Below are positions 10,301 through 21,413 of a stretch of 64,000 bases of DNA, one piece after another. The position numbers and the translations under genes were made by a program. The stretch spans positions 16,772,098 through 16,836,097 of the forward strand of contig OY740772.1 in assembly GCA_963513935.1 (NCBI GenBank), written 5' to 3'. The stretch is from Aphrophora alni. Its lineage: Eukaryota; Arthropoda; Insecta; Hemiptera; Aphrophoridae. Each line of letters starts with the position of its first letter. The first letter of the stretch is position 1. The notes beneath the pieces were generated by a model. It was not told the origin of the DNA, made no database searches, and was given only the letters and a program-made list of their open reading frames with translations.

Positions 10301-12480
10301 CTAATCATAGACCAGTTAAACGAGTTTTAGATAGGCCAATAGAAAGAATACCGAAGGCATGGGTGGAGAGAGGCGGAGTGACTAATCATAGACCAGTTAA
10401 ACGAGTTTTAGATAGGCCAATAGAAAGAATACCGAAAACATGGGTGGAGAGAGGCGGAGTGACTAATCATAGACCAGTTAAACGAGTTTTAGATAGGCCA
10501 ATAGAAAGAATACCGAAAACATGGGTGGAGAGAGGCGGAGTGACTAATCATAGACCAGTTAAACGAGTTTTAGATAGCCCAATAGAAAGAATACCGAAGG
10601 CATGGGTGGAGAGAGGGGGAGTGACTAATCATAGACCAGTTAAACGAGTTTTAGATAGGCCAATAGAAAGAATACCGAAGGCATGGGTGGAGAGAGGGGG
10701 AGTGACTAATCATAGACCAGTTAAACGAGTTTTAGATAGGCCAATAGAAAGAATACCGAAAACATGGGTGGAGAGAGGCGGAGTGACTAATCATAGACCA
10801 GTTAAACGAGTTTTAGATAGGCCAATAGAAAGAATACCGAAAACATGGGTGGAGAGAGGCGGAGTGACTAATCATAGACCAGTTAAACGAGTTTTAGATA
10901 GGCCAATAGAAAGAATACCGAAAACATGGGTGGAGAGAGGCGGAGTGACTAATCATAGACCAGTTAAACGAGTTTTAGATAGGCCAATAGAAAGAATACC
11001 GAAGGCATGGGTGGAGAGAGGGGGAGTGACTAATCATAGACCAGTTAAACGAGTTTTAGATAGGCCAATAGAAAGAATACCGAAGGCATGGGTGGAGAGA
11101 GGGGGAGTGACTAATCATAGACCAGTTAAACGAGTTTTAGATAGGCCAATAGAAAGAATACCGAAGGCATGGGTGGAGAGAGGGGAGTGACTAATCATAG
11201 ACCAGTTAAACGAGTTTTAGATAGGCCAATAGAAAGAATACCGAAAACATGGGTGGAGAGAGGCGGAGTGACTAATCATAGACCAGTTAAACGAGTTTTA
11301 GATAGGCCAATAGAAAGAATACCGAAAACATGGGTGGAGAGAGGCGGAGTGACTAATCATAGACCAGTTAAACGAGTTTTAGATAGGCCAATAGAAAGAA
11401 TACCGAAGGCATGGGTGGAGAGAGGCGGAGTGACTAATCATAGACCAGTTAAACGAGTTTTAGATAGGCCAATAGAAAGAATACCGAAGGCATGGGTGGA
11501 GAGAGGCGGAGTGACTAATCATAGACCAGTTAAACGAGTTTTAGATAGGCCAATAGAAAGAATACCGAAAACATGGGTGGAGAGAGGCGGAGTGACTAAT
11601 CATAGACCAGTTAAACGAGTTTTAGATAGGCCAATAGAAAGAATACCGAAAACATGGGTGGAGAGAGGCGGAGTGACTAATCATAGACCAGTTAAACGAG
11701 TTTTAGATAGCCCAATAGAAAGAATACCGAAGGCATGGGTGGAGAGAGGGGGAGTGACTAATCATAGACCAGTTAAAACGAGTTTTAGATAGGCCAATAG
11801 AAAGAATACCGAAGGCATGGGTGGAGAGAGGGGGAGTGACTAATCATAGACCAGTTAAACGAGTTTTAGATAGGCCAATAGAAAGAATACCGAAGGCATG
11901 GGTGGAGAGAGGCGGAGTGACTAATCATAGACCAGTTAAACGAGTTTTAGATAGGCCAATAGAAAGAATACCGAAGGCATGGGTGGAGAGAGGGGGAGTG
12001 ACTAATCATAGACCAGTTAAACGAGTTTTAGATAGGCCAATAGAAAGAATACCGAAGGCATGGGTGGAGAGAGGGGGAGTGACTAATTCACAAACTATTT
12101 TAGAAATCATTTGATCAGTATTAGAGTTAATTTCTGTTGATGTCCTATTTTGTAGCTCATTTAGAATATATAGTTAATTAAAATAGTTAATTCAAGAGGT
12201 ACAAGGCCAGGAAAACTACGGCATGTAGCCTATATGTTAAAGGTAGTACTCAACTCATTTGTCCATCTGTAAATTATGGTTTTTAATGTTCTGTAGTTAT
12301 ATTAGTAGGTAACTTTTTAAGGAAATGAAACTTTAAAAAACGGATTAAACCATTGAACTCAGAATAAAAAAAAAAAAATGTAAAAACATGTGTCACGTGA
12401 CCTTATTCCTGTTTAAAAAATAACTTAATTTCAATATGGCGGATCCAAGATGGCCGACACAATTTAAAACTCAAAACTGG
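7307..12480. mobile_element. Long-TIR element housing a minisatellite
   Basis: The sequence around 7310-7535 is the diverged reverse complement of about 12225-12475. Shared blocks in order are: GGCAGCCATATTGGATCC (GTCGGCCATCTTGGATCC on the other side), TTGAAATTA, TTTTTATTCTG-then-TTCAATGG, ATCCGTTTTTT, ACTAATA-CAACTA-AGAACATT, and ACAG-TGGA-AAA-GAGTTG. Arms are roughly 230-250 bp at perhaps 75-80% identity by eye. Between them lies the 81-bp tandem array and little else. This architecture (long TIR, tandem-repeat core, no transposase) recalls fold-back elements. The exact ends and TSD are not clear because the left end abuts another fold-back insertion. Confidence 0.62.
7612..12087 (+). repeat. 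81-bp minisatellite array, about 55 copies
   Basis: A head-to-tail array with an 81-bp unit (27 codons), containing GACTAATCATAGACCAGTTA and GGCCAATAGAAAGAATACCG. The first two or three units are diverged; the rest differ at only a few sites: GCA/ACA/GTA before TGG, AGG/AGC before CCAATAG, GGGGG/GGCGG, AAA/AAG. One plus frame is open through the unit and encodes VTNHRPVKRVLDRPIERIPK then A/T/V-WVERGG. Frame is lost at about 8553 (+C), 9481 (-G), 11185 (-G) and 11777 (+A), all in short homopolymers. A 27-codon unit has roughly a one-in-four chance of being open in any given frame, so I do not call a gene. No start, signal or domain is recognised. Confidence 0.95.
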
Positions 12481-13359
12481 AATTGAATGTTGACTTGTAA
12501 ACATATACCAATAACGAACTTTTTTATGTTAGGCTGTTTTAATGATTTTTTTAAAAATATATTTCATACTTTAATTAACAAACTGTATATTTAATTTAAA
12601 TAACTTGCCTAGCTTGTACAAGCCCTCAGCGTATTTGATTAAAATGAAGCTTTTAATGGTGGATGTTAATTATTTCTGAAATGTAATATTTTTTTACTTG
12701 TGATTAAACACACGGGTTCGGTTATTATTCTTTCACATTTCACTAAAATTTGAAAGAATACGTCAGAACTTGTTTTATAGGAAATCGTAGTTTTTGTTTT
12801 TTCCATCAGGATTCCGTACTCACTATAATGCGCCCCAGAGGGTCCATCGTTGTTAAAAGGTTGATTTTTAATTATATACCGATTTATGTCAAGGACGGAT
12901 GTATTACTTAAGGAAAACAAATTTTGGCTTTATTTATAGTTATAAATATTTTTTCAAAAAGGCCGTCCATAGTTCATTTTCAATTTTTACTAACACGTAT
13001 ATTTTTAGAAGGAATAGTTGTCTAGTTGATATTTCGATTATGAATAGTTGTCCAAAATAGTTTGTGCAATGTTTATTAGAATAAACCAATAATATGAAAG
13101 TGTTTGTGCATTGTTAATTTGTTTTGGAACGTAGGTTTGACTGAGACAAATCTAATCTGGTTTTCCCACGGGAAGTCATATCAAATTTCATAGAAATCAA
13201 TATAGCGTAGTCATTTGGCTTGGTAGGTCTACACTCCAAACAACGTTTACACCCACCACTCTACATTGCTTGCTTTATAACGTTACAACTATAGCGAGAA
13301 AACAATTCCACTTCAGCCATGTTAGAAATAAAATGTAATTTTTTTCCTGGTTTTTTAAA
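12481..13359. other. AT-rich DNA, nothing coding
   Basis: No gene is seen. A weak family B resemblance occurs near 12970-13070 (CCATAGTTCATTTTC, later TTTGTGCAATGTTTATTAGA). Confidence 0.35.
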
Positions 13360-13642
<283 letters not shown>

Positions 13643-14941
13643 CTACAATAAAAAAATATAAGATCTAGGCTAGGTTGCTTCGGGAATCTTCAGTAAAAAT
13701 GTCAGTTCGGTAGCTGTCAATCAAATAGTGAAGATTAACCACGGACACCAAGGAAATATTCTTTGATAAAATATTTATATATTTAAATAAGGGTATAAAC
13801 TTACTTCACTTGTGCCATAAATATGCCTCTCTGCGTTAATCGAATTTTTTAACAATGGGTAAAGTTCATTTTGTTTTTTCCCCCAATTAATCTTGAAACA
13901 TTTAAATTTTATTATTTTAGGTTTAACGTACGAGTTGACCTCATTAATCTACAGATTTGACTAAAATTTGAACGAAATCAACTGAGCCGATTTAGAGAAA
14001 TTACGTCTTTTATAAACCGGCGAATTTTTTACTTTACTGATAACACACTAACCAACGATAGTAAAAAATAAGAGGCCTTAGTGGCACTTGAGCTAAATTG
14101 GTCGAAATCGTTAGAGCCTATTTTGACAAAAATCGAAATTTTGTGTTTTTTATTATGGTAGCTACCTGCGAATTTCGATTTAACTAATGAAATTCTAACG
14201 AATGAAATAAACCATCCCGTTTGTTTTGATGACTAGAATCATTCTCTAAATTTTCTGCAAAGAGTTCTTGAGCAATCGGGTATAAAACAACATAATATAC
14301 AGGGTTTAAAAAAAACCTTTCAAGAGTTTGGGATATGATTCCTCATTCAAAAAGGAAGACAAAGTTCATATGAAGATATGTCCTAAAACGTTTAGTTTTC
14401 CGTCTATCTGTCTGTATGTGTTTTTTACTTAATACGTTATATCTTAGGAACCTCTGAAGATATCAACTTCAATCTTGGTACAGGAATTACAACTAATAAG
14501 ACCGATTTTGGTATGGGATATCAAGTTTATACTTTGTACCATTCCAAAATGGTGGCCGTTTTAAATTTCTACATCTCAATATCTCAAAATCTATACTGTA
14601 AATTTTACAACATATTTACAAGAGACAAAAAAGTTGCTAAATTTGATCTCCTATATAACGGCGCAAATAAGATTCTATGACTATTGATTGAGCTTTTGCA
14701 ATTTTATGGACTACATGCGCATTTTGTGGTAATATTGGCAAAATTTCAAATAATAATCGTGGAATCTTTATAAACTATACATACAACAGACCACATTTAT
14801 TTTTCTTTCCCACATTCATACATCGTAAAGTTATACAATTGGTGACAAAATCGATGTCGAATTATTGCGTTATATTCGTTTTTTAGGATTTCATGATTCC
14901 AAAATAAATTATTGATTAAACTGATTATAGCTTAGTTCCTG
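13643..14941. other. AT-rich DNA with a family D copy
   Basis: From about 14295 (ATACAGGGTTTAAAAAAAAC) to 14600 the sequence matches family D, including TTTAGTTTTCCGTCTATCTG and CCAAAATGGTGGCCGTTTTA. I see no gene elsewhere in this stretch. Confidence 0.4.
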
Positions 14942-15053
14942 CAGTTCGTGCATCACTGAAGATGACGACTTTGTAGTTGAAATGCAATTGAATAAATAAA
15001 CGTACTGTTTGTGAGAATTTGTGTTAAAGTGTTATTCTATTAACTAAACTGCT
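14942..15053 (+). repeat. Solo degenerate ribozyme-bearing unit
   Basis: Homologous to the 137-bp units near 3.2 kb: CGTGCATCACTGAAGATG, a stem II-like GACGAC-TTT-GTAGTT, GAAAT, and a tail TTTGTGAGAATTTGTGTT. The core CTGAAGA (14956-14962) survives, but stem I and stem III are eroded (GAAATGCAATT in place of GAAACGCGTC), so it is predicted inactive. The extra nucleotide between core and stem II is present here too. Confidence 0.55.
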
Positions 15054-15599
15054 TTTTTTTTTAAATCACCAGATCTTATATAAAATATCTTTAAATCATT
15101 AAACATATGCGATTATTTCAGATTCCCCCCCCCATCTTGTTTAATGGCGAAAAACCTTTCGGTCATTATAACCTTATAAAAAAGGAGAAGAAAAGAATTT
15201 AAAGTAAAGACCTTGGTTGAGACCCTATAAAATATTCTAATAGCATGAGGGTCGGAAAAGAACAAAAGTTGGTCAAGAGGCAAAACATTTAATAATATGT
15301 TTTTAAAAGCCTGGTTCCAGGGTTTGTTTTCCCTTTTATTTGACAACTTCCGAACTGACATTTATCTAAACAAATAGTTTTGGCTGGTTTTGTACAATAT
15401 TTTTGTGGAGTTTATCTCTGTTTAAGGTGCAATGCCTACCAGTGGGAGTGGGTGGCTGTGTATTAGATTCCTCAGAGTTATTCAAAGAATTGATTGTCTC
15501 TCTCTCTCTCTTCCAAGTTAATGAATTTGTTGGGGTCAATGTCAAAGTCATTTACAGTTAATAAGGTCAACTGACATGATTTAACTTCAATACAGTTGT
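15054..15599 (-). repeat. Family A copy plus unassigned DNA
   Basis: A minus-strand family A copy lies at about 15130-15300 (AACCTTTCGGTCATTATAAC, GAACAAAAGTTGGTCAAGAG). The rest is unassigned, with a short CT-rich patch near 15497. Confidence 0.5.
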
Positions 15600-16135
15600 A
15601 CCAAACAAAATCATTAGACAAGTGGAAGCGTTAATTAAGGAATATCGTTCCACTAAATCTCTCAACTTCCTTGATAATAGTTAAACTATTGTTCATATAA
15701 ATCGTTGTTTAACCTTATAACGGCTAATTGTCTATTTATAGATGGTCAAGAAAACCTTATCTAAATATTTTCGTGGAATTGTGAAATGGAAATAAATGTG
15801 GATAATTAGCTTTGATGTTGAGAATTTTCGAAACGTTCAGGAAACTGTAAAAATAATTGAAAGGTGGCTCTCAGGTTATCACAACCTTAAAGACAAAACC
15901 ATCCTGCCTATAAACGTTATTATGTATCTTCTTAAACTATGCATGGGATGTAATTATTTCCATTGAAACTATAAGATATCATCAGGATGATGGTATGGCA
16001 ATAGGTAGTCCATTAACAACAATTTTTACAAATATCTTTATGGGAAAATTCGAGATGAATATTCCGAGTTTAAACCAAAAATATGGCTAAGATGTGTGGA
16101 CAAGACTTTTTTCACATGGCCTCATGGCGACACTA
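15600..16135 (+). pseudogene. Penelope-like reverse transcriptase, 5' part (broken)
   Basis: With frameshifts allowed, the plus strand encodes recognisable Penelope-like RT blocks: FDVENF, then ETVKIIERWL, LPINVIMYLLKLC, a GMAIGSPLTTIFTNIFM block matching the family's conserved GxAMGSPLSP region, and RCVDKTFF where RYVDDxF is expected. The second catalytic aspartate is Lys, and stops plus frameshifts interrupt the frame, so the copy is dead. The coding sense continues after the palindromic insertion at 17199. These elements normally encode RT followed by a GIY-YIG endonuclease. Confidence 0.75.
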
Positions 16136-17196
16136 TACTATTATCAAACTGGGAATGCGGGTGAACGATGGATCGCCTCACTCTAACGCACGCGCCATCA
16201 CACAGATGCGCAGAGTATAAGGACCGGCTGGTACCTTCGGTGGGTCACCTTCATGAAATACCTACTGTGCTTCACTTGATCAAACTTGCTTTTATTTAAT
16301 TTGATATTTTAAAATAATTATATTTTTATTCTACACTTCGTTACAAGAAAAATAAGACCAGACAATGTATAACTTACTGTAATAGAGCTCAAAATCAACA
16401 ATGTTTGTTACAAAATGAATGACAGCATAACTATTATCTGTATACCGTAACTTGGCGTCTGGACCCGGACCGTCCCCCCTCGCTCCCTTCCTCACCCAGC
16501 TGTTTCCGTGATGAGTCACTTACTAGCGTTAACACTGCACTATTTAACTTTTTTATGGGAGATACAATTTTAAATTTTTTTTCAGCATTGTTAAAATGTT
16601 TAGGAAAATATAAGCAAATTGATACCAAATACGACACAAATGTATGTAAATAGTACGTAAACATGTAAATAATAAGTATGTGATTATGCAAAAAGTAGCT
16701 GTGTAAAGAGCTTTCTACTGGCGGATTAGTGTCGTGTTTGGTATCAATTTGCTTTTATTTTCCTAAACATTTTAACAATGCTGAAAAAAAAATTTAAATT
16801 GTGTCTCTCATAAAAAAGTTAAATAGTGCAGTGTTAACGCTAGTAGGTGACTCATCACTGAAACAGCTGGGTGAGGAAGGGAGCGACGAGGGTACGGTTC
16901 CGGCCGCTCGCAGGTAGCCAAGGGTTCAGACGCCAAGTTACGGTATACAGACTATAATAAGTGTGAAAAACAACACTATCGTATACACGTTGTTTGGTTT
17001 CATTGTTCTTGTAAATATTTGTAGAATAAAAATATATTATAGGTTTTGTTTTCAAATATCAAATAAAATAAATTAAAGTTTTATAAAATGAAGCCTACTA
17101 GGTGACTCATATGGGTGGCTTGGGCACCCTTATCTTCTGCGCTTGTGTGAGTGAAGCGACCCTTCGTTCAGCCACATTCCCAGTTTGTTGCTAGTA
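16136..17196. mobile_element. 1061-bp palindromic fold-back element, TA target
   Basis: Nearly the whole element is an inverted repeat. The outer ends read TACTATTATCAAACTGGGAA and, on the other strand, TACTAGCAACAAACTGGGAA. They are flanked by TA on both sides (16134-16135 and 17197-17198). Inner arms close at GATACCAAATACGACAC (about 16621) and its reverse complement near 16730, leaving about a 90-bp loop. Arms of roughly 500 bp include a GC-rich block (CTCCCTTCCTCACCCAGCTG) seen in both. There is no transposase. The TA duplication and TACT ends suggest a non-autonomous Tc1/mariner-type element; the family is inferred. Confidence 0.75.
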
Positions 17197-17998
17197 TAAA
17201 TTAAAACTGTTTTTTATATGCTTAACAACACTTTTGATTCCATCTCCTTAACCACGGAAAAGGAAGTCAATAATAAACTTCCTTTTTTAGGTGCTTCGAG
17301 ATTTGTATGATCGTCATTAAGATTTCGGTTTACGGAAAAAGACACACAGCGGTCGGTACCTAAATTATTCTCTAACCATCAACTAACTGTCAAGGAAGGA
17401 ATAATCTATTCCTTACTTGATAGAGGTAATAATATTTGTTCTGATAAAGAGAGTTTAAATCGAGAATTAAATCGTATTGAGGGCGAGTTAGTTAACAATG
17501 GATACCTTCAATCCATAATTTATAAAAGAAAAAAAAAACTATTTCTGATGAAAAGAAAGAGTCTAAAGACAATTATAAACACTTATCGTACACAATCCGT
17601 TATGTCCCTCGGATTAAAAGTTAGTGGCGTTTTAGGAAATATAAAATGCGCACAGCTTTTAATAATCAAAACACTGTTCAACATCTCATCAAACCCAACC
17701 TAAAATGGTACTCAAAATCTGAAAAAAAAACTGTATTTTCAGTATTAAATGTGATTGTGGCAGGCAATATATTGGTGAGACAAAAACCTCTAATTATAAA
17801 ATTAGTGAACATAAAAATAATACGCGATTAGGTCTAACGGATAAATCCTAAATAGCTGTACATATATGGTCCGAAAATCATTAATTTAATTGGGAAGAAG
17901 ACAAAGATAAATACACCAGGAGAAAACTTGTATAAACGAAAATTAATTAACAATAATTTATCATTACGGATAAATAGTAATGCATTCTTTTTCTGTAT
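17197..17998 (+). pseudogene. Penelope-like RT 3' part and endonuclease remnant
   Basis: Continues the RT interrupted upstream: LLNNTFDSISLTTEKEVN then LPFLG (family: FTxExE...LPFLD), LTVKEGIIYSLLDRGNNICS, LNRELNRIEGELVNNGYLQS, TIRYVPRI, then a GIY-YIG endonuclease relic with CGRQYIGETKTSNYKISEHK and HIWSENH. Frameshifts and an internal stop after LTDKS show it is decayed. These blocks are typical of Penelope-like elements, not of LINE or LTR RTs. The element's 3' end is not delimited. Confidence 0.8.
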
Positions 17999-18957
17999 TC
18001 AGGGATTTTTGTGTTGGTGTAATGTTCACACACTGTTTGTTTGAGGATGAGTAGGGATCAAGGGATTTTCAACAATAATGGACTTTGAAGAGGTAAATGT
18101 TAAGAACAAAGCATGATAAATGAAAGAAACTCGTGCTCTCTTGTCACTCATTTGTCAAATTATTAAGGCCGTATTATATGCGTGAAGGTGAAGCATAGGG
18201 AGTTGTGATGGAATTTCTGTGTTTCCTATATTCACTTTACACCGGGTTCTTTCTTTTATGTCCTAACATTGTTAGTTTAGATACCGTAAGATCACGTGGT
18301 TTATATAGTTGTGGATTCTGTTGTATTATAGATTTTTTGTATGTATATACAGGGTGTACAAACAATCTTGATACGATTAAATAACTTTTAAATTTTAAAT
18401 GGTGGAAACTTTAGATATGTTTTTTGGTGTATAAAAAGTATTTTTTTGGCATTATAAAGTAAATTAACAAACACCCAAAAATGGGGTTTTGAGATGCAAT
18501 TCAAAATTTTCAAATATAAAGCTCCATTCAGTAATATCGCATTTTAAAAGTCTTATTTAAAAGTAACTAACTGCGCAAACTAGGGGTCACTATCTTATTA
18601 CAATCCAAAATGGCAGTTGATCTATTATTTGCTTAAATCACAATTTTTTTTTTTTTAAATTTTCCTATAATATAATTTTGACATAAATGAATACTAAACT
18701 GATATAATATACCAACTGAAGTAAATTATATAAAATTGATAAATGCAAAATTTATAACAAAACATGTAAAGAAAAGAAAGAAGAAATATACCTATAGAAT
18801 ACAAATTACTAGAATTATGGAGAAAAAAATAGAGCCCTTAAGGCTTACTGCCCGTTTAAGGGTTCCATTACAAGAATAAATTAATCAAACAATAAAACAG
18901 AATTCTTTTAAGGTAGCAAATATTAATCAAGATAATTTAACTTTCCCTTTTGGTTTT
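17999..18957. other. AT-rich DNA with a family D-like copy
   Basis: TATATACAGGGTGTACAAAC near 18350 begins a family D-like repeat that includes ATCCAAAATGGCAGTTGATC near 18603. No gene is seen. Confidence 0.4.
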
Positions 18958-19320
18958 AACTATACAGAGTGTTGCCAAACTACGTTACAAAACTTCAGGA
19001 TATAGTTCCTTGTGTTAAAGTAAGTAAAACGTTCCTATGGAGATGTGTGCTTAAATTCTTAGTTTTCCGTCTGTCTGCCATTTTGTGTTTTTCACAAAAA
19101 AAAACATAATTTTTTAGAAATAAATAAGAAATCGAGTCCAAATTTGCCATACATATTTTTTATCAATGTACCAAAAACCAGGACTTTATTTTAGATGCTT
19201 TCAAAATGACGACGGTTTAAATTTTTAAATGTCGTATATATCAAAAACTATCAACTTTCGAAAAAAATTTAAACGGATGCCATTTTCAAAACTTGCAAAA
19301 CAAAGTCCTGGTTTTTAATA
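18958..19320 (+). repeat. Family D repeat, left part, split by an LTR element
   Basis: Begins CTATACAGAGTGTTGCCAAA and includes CCGTCTGTCTGCCATTTTGTG. Sequence right of the LTR element (25640-25690: ATGTATACCAATTTTGGACC) is the approximate reverse complement of 19120-19160, so the host repeat was itself a fold-back into which the LTR element inserted at AATA (19317-19320). Confidence 0.55.
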
Positions 19321-21389
19321 TGTAGCATTTAAATCCAAAAAAGCACTTCCGCAATAACTTAACTCATTTCGTAAATATACATTCCACTTTCCGTCGCTTG
19401 ACAGATGCTGGCATCTAGCGGCCCGCTCCTAAACCAAGCATCACCTGATACTTGAAACCAAAGTACATTTTCGCCGGTCAAGCTAGCTTCTCGATTACCG
19501 GTCCACAGTCTACATGCGATAACAACATGGTCGACACTCTTCATAACTCCGTTAGCTAAAAGTTTTTCTTTCTTCTCTCAAAATTACCGTCTTTCTAAAA
19601 CATCATGTTAAATTACTAATTGTGCGCCTTAGTCTAATAATCTGGTTCAAAAATGTTAAAATTAACCATCATTTTCTCGGTACTACCTCACGTGATCTGC
19701 GACAGGATTTACCAGGTACTTCAACCTTACAGATTTTGTCATATTATAAATTTTGTTAATTTTTAAAATAATTTGTTAATTATCATGTATTCTTTAAAAT
19801 ATGTATTTCATGTTTTATTCAATATTCTATTTCCTTTTGAAACTAAATGATTATAAAAATTTTCTTTTCTTAAAACATCATTTACAAAATCTTGCAAAGG
19901 CACATTTTACGTTTTGAACATTTTTGTGAAATAAGTGCAAACTAGTGTTGAACATTAAATGATCAGAATATGAACATGTCAAATATAAAACAATTGAGGA
20001 AATTTCTTCTAAATCAGAAAATTTCGTTTTACAAGCTTTTGCAAAATCTTACAAGTCTTATACAAGCTTTCTTTTAAACAAAATTAAAATATATATAAAT
20101 AGATTTATAATAATCTAAGAAGCTTTTAAGTACCATCTTAACGAATTTCTGTTATACAATCAATTTTCTTTAATTTTGGCAAATAATCAGATATTTCTTT
20201 AATGATGAACATTAATGCTAAAACATGTCTGATTTTGTACAGACACTAAAAGAACATGTTTTTTGCTCACAGCTAATATGCTGGTAGGACAAATAGGAGA
20301 AATTGGAGAAATAAAGAAATTCTTGTCTCACATTGCGCAAACCAACGAAACATCCTAACAAGTTTCGTCCTGTTGGCAAAACACGTTTTTTTTTGTATAA
20401 CGTAACTTCACATTTTCGAGTGCATAAAAGTGATGTCTTTTTCTACAGCTGACTTTACAGAACTTTAACTAACTCATTTTGTATATGTGCCTAAATTTAC
20501 TTTCGCAAATATGTGTTCCTTAAGACTATTTTCTAAATGTAGACCTGTGTAGTTAATTATAAAGTATATATAAAAAACAATTATTGGGTGGAGCCTGCAT
20601 GCAATTTTCGGTCCTAACAACCTCCAAGAGGTTAATTTCCAAATTAAAATAATTGACGTCAATTAACAAAATTTCAAAATTCTAAATTCCTTTTTTTTGT
20701 TTGTTTAAAATATATAAATTTATTTGGCCAATATAGTTTTTAAGAAATTTTTCAAACCAGTTATATTATGTATCTTTAGTTTAGTGATAAACATGTTAAC
20801 TATAGATATGATTTTTGAACTTAAAATATCAAACTCTTTTATATTTTGTTAAATTCTGTAATTGTTTAAAAAGAAACTATCATCTTATAAACTAAAAAGG
20901 GGGGGATAAGTTTTTTTCTTTTTTTTGAATCTTTTGATTAATTTTTTTTTTATTATTATACTTTTACATTAAGGGCGTATAATCTTTTTTTTTTGATTAA
21001 TTATAATTCTGTGAATTATTAAGCTGTGCTCATTGTTTTTTTTGTTAAATTTTTGTAACTATAAATATACATATTAAAAGGGGGGATAAATTTTTAGAAT
21101 CTGTTGATTAAATTTTTTTTTCTAAATTATTATATGTTACAATTAAGGGCTTATAACTTTTACAATTTATGATATTGTTAATCATAAGTTTTTTTTTATT
21201 GATGATTTGTGTCAGGATGTCTTTTGTTGTAAATGACAAAGTCTGAAGCGCCGAAATTTCTTTCTGTTTTCAATAAACTTGAGCCTTGTTAATTATTAAA
21301 CTTGTCTTTGTCTTTTTTTTTTATTTTTCTTTTCAAACATCGTTACCATTTTAGTTCCGCCTTTATTAAATTTAAGTCCCCTGGTAACA
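19321..21389 (+). repeat. 5' LTR
   Basis: 2069 bp, TG...CA termini. A polyadenylation-type AATAAA lies near 21271 in a region ending CTTGAGCCTTGTTAATTATT, which may mark the R region. Long T-runs and GGGGGGATAA blocks (near 20900 and 21079) are repeated within the LTR. Confidence 0.93.
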
Positions 21390-21395
21390 TGTTTT

Positions 21396-21413
21396 TGGTA
21401 GCAGAGCGTGGTT
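21396..21413 (+). promoter_or_regulatory. Putative primer-binding site
   Basis: TGGTAGCAGAGCGTGG starts with TGG, as expected for annealing to a tRNA 3' CCA end, six bases inside the 5' LTR boundary. I cannot name the tRNA. Looser copies of the downstream half (AGCGTGGTTAATTTT) recur at about 21427, 21475 and 21509. Confidence 0.65.

Noticed and set aside
7612..12087. CRISPR array
   Set aside because: Units are contiguous 81-bp repeats without spacers, in a eukaryotic genome.
7624..12114. Several 97-573 codon frames as genes
   Set aside because: They are one tandem array; no start context, domain or splice sites, and an 81-bp unit is often open by chance. Kept as a finding, not as a CDS.
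16331..17055. Three minus frames of 62-85 codons
   Set aside because: They lie in the arms and loop of the palindromic element, and partly mirror one another.
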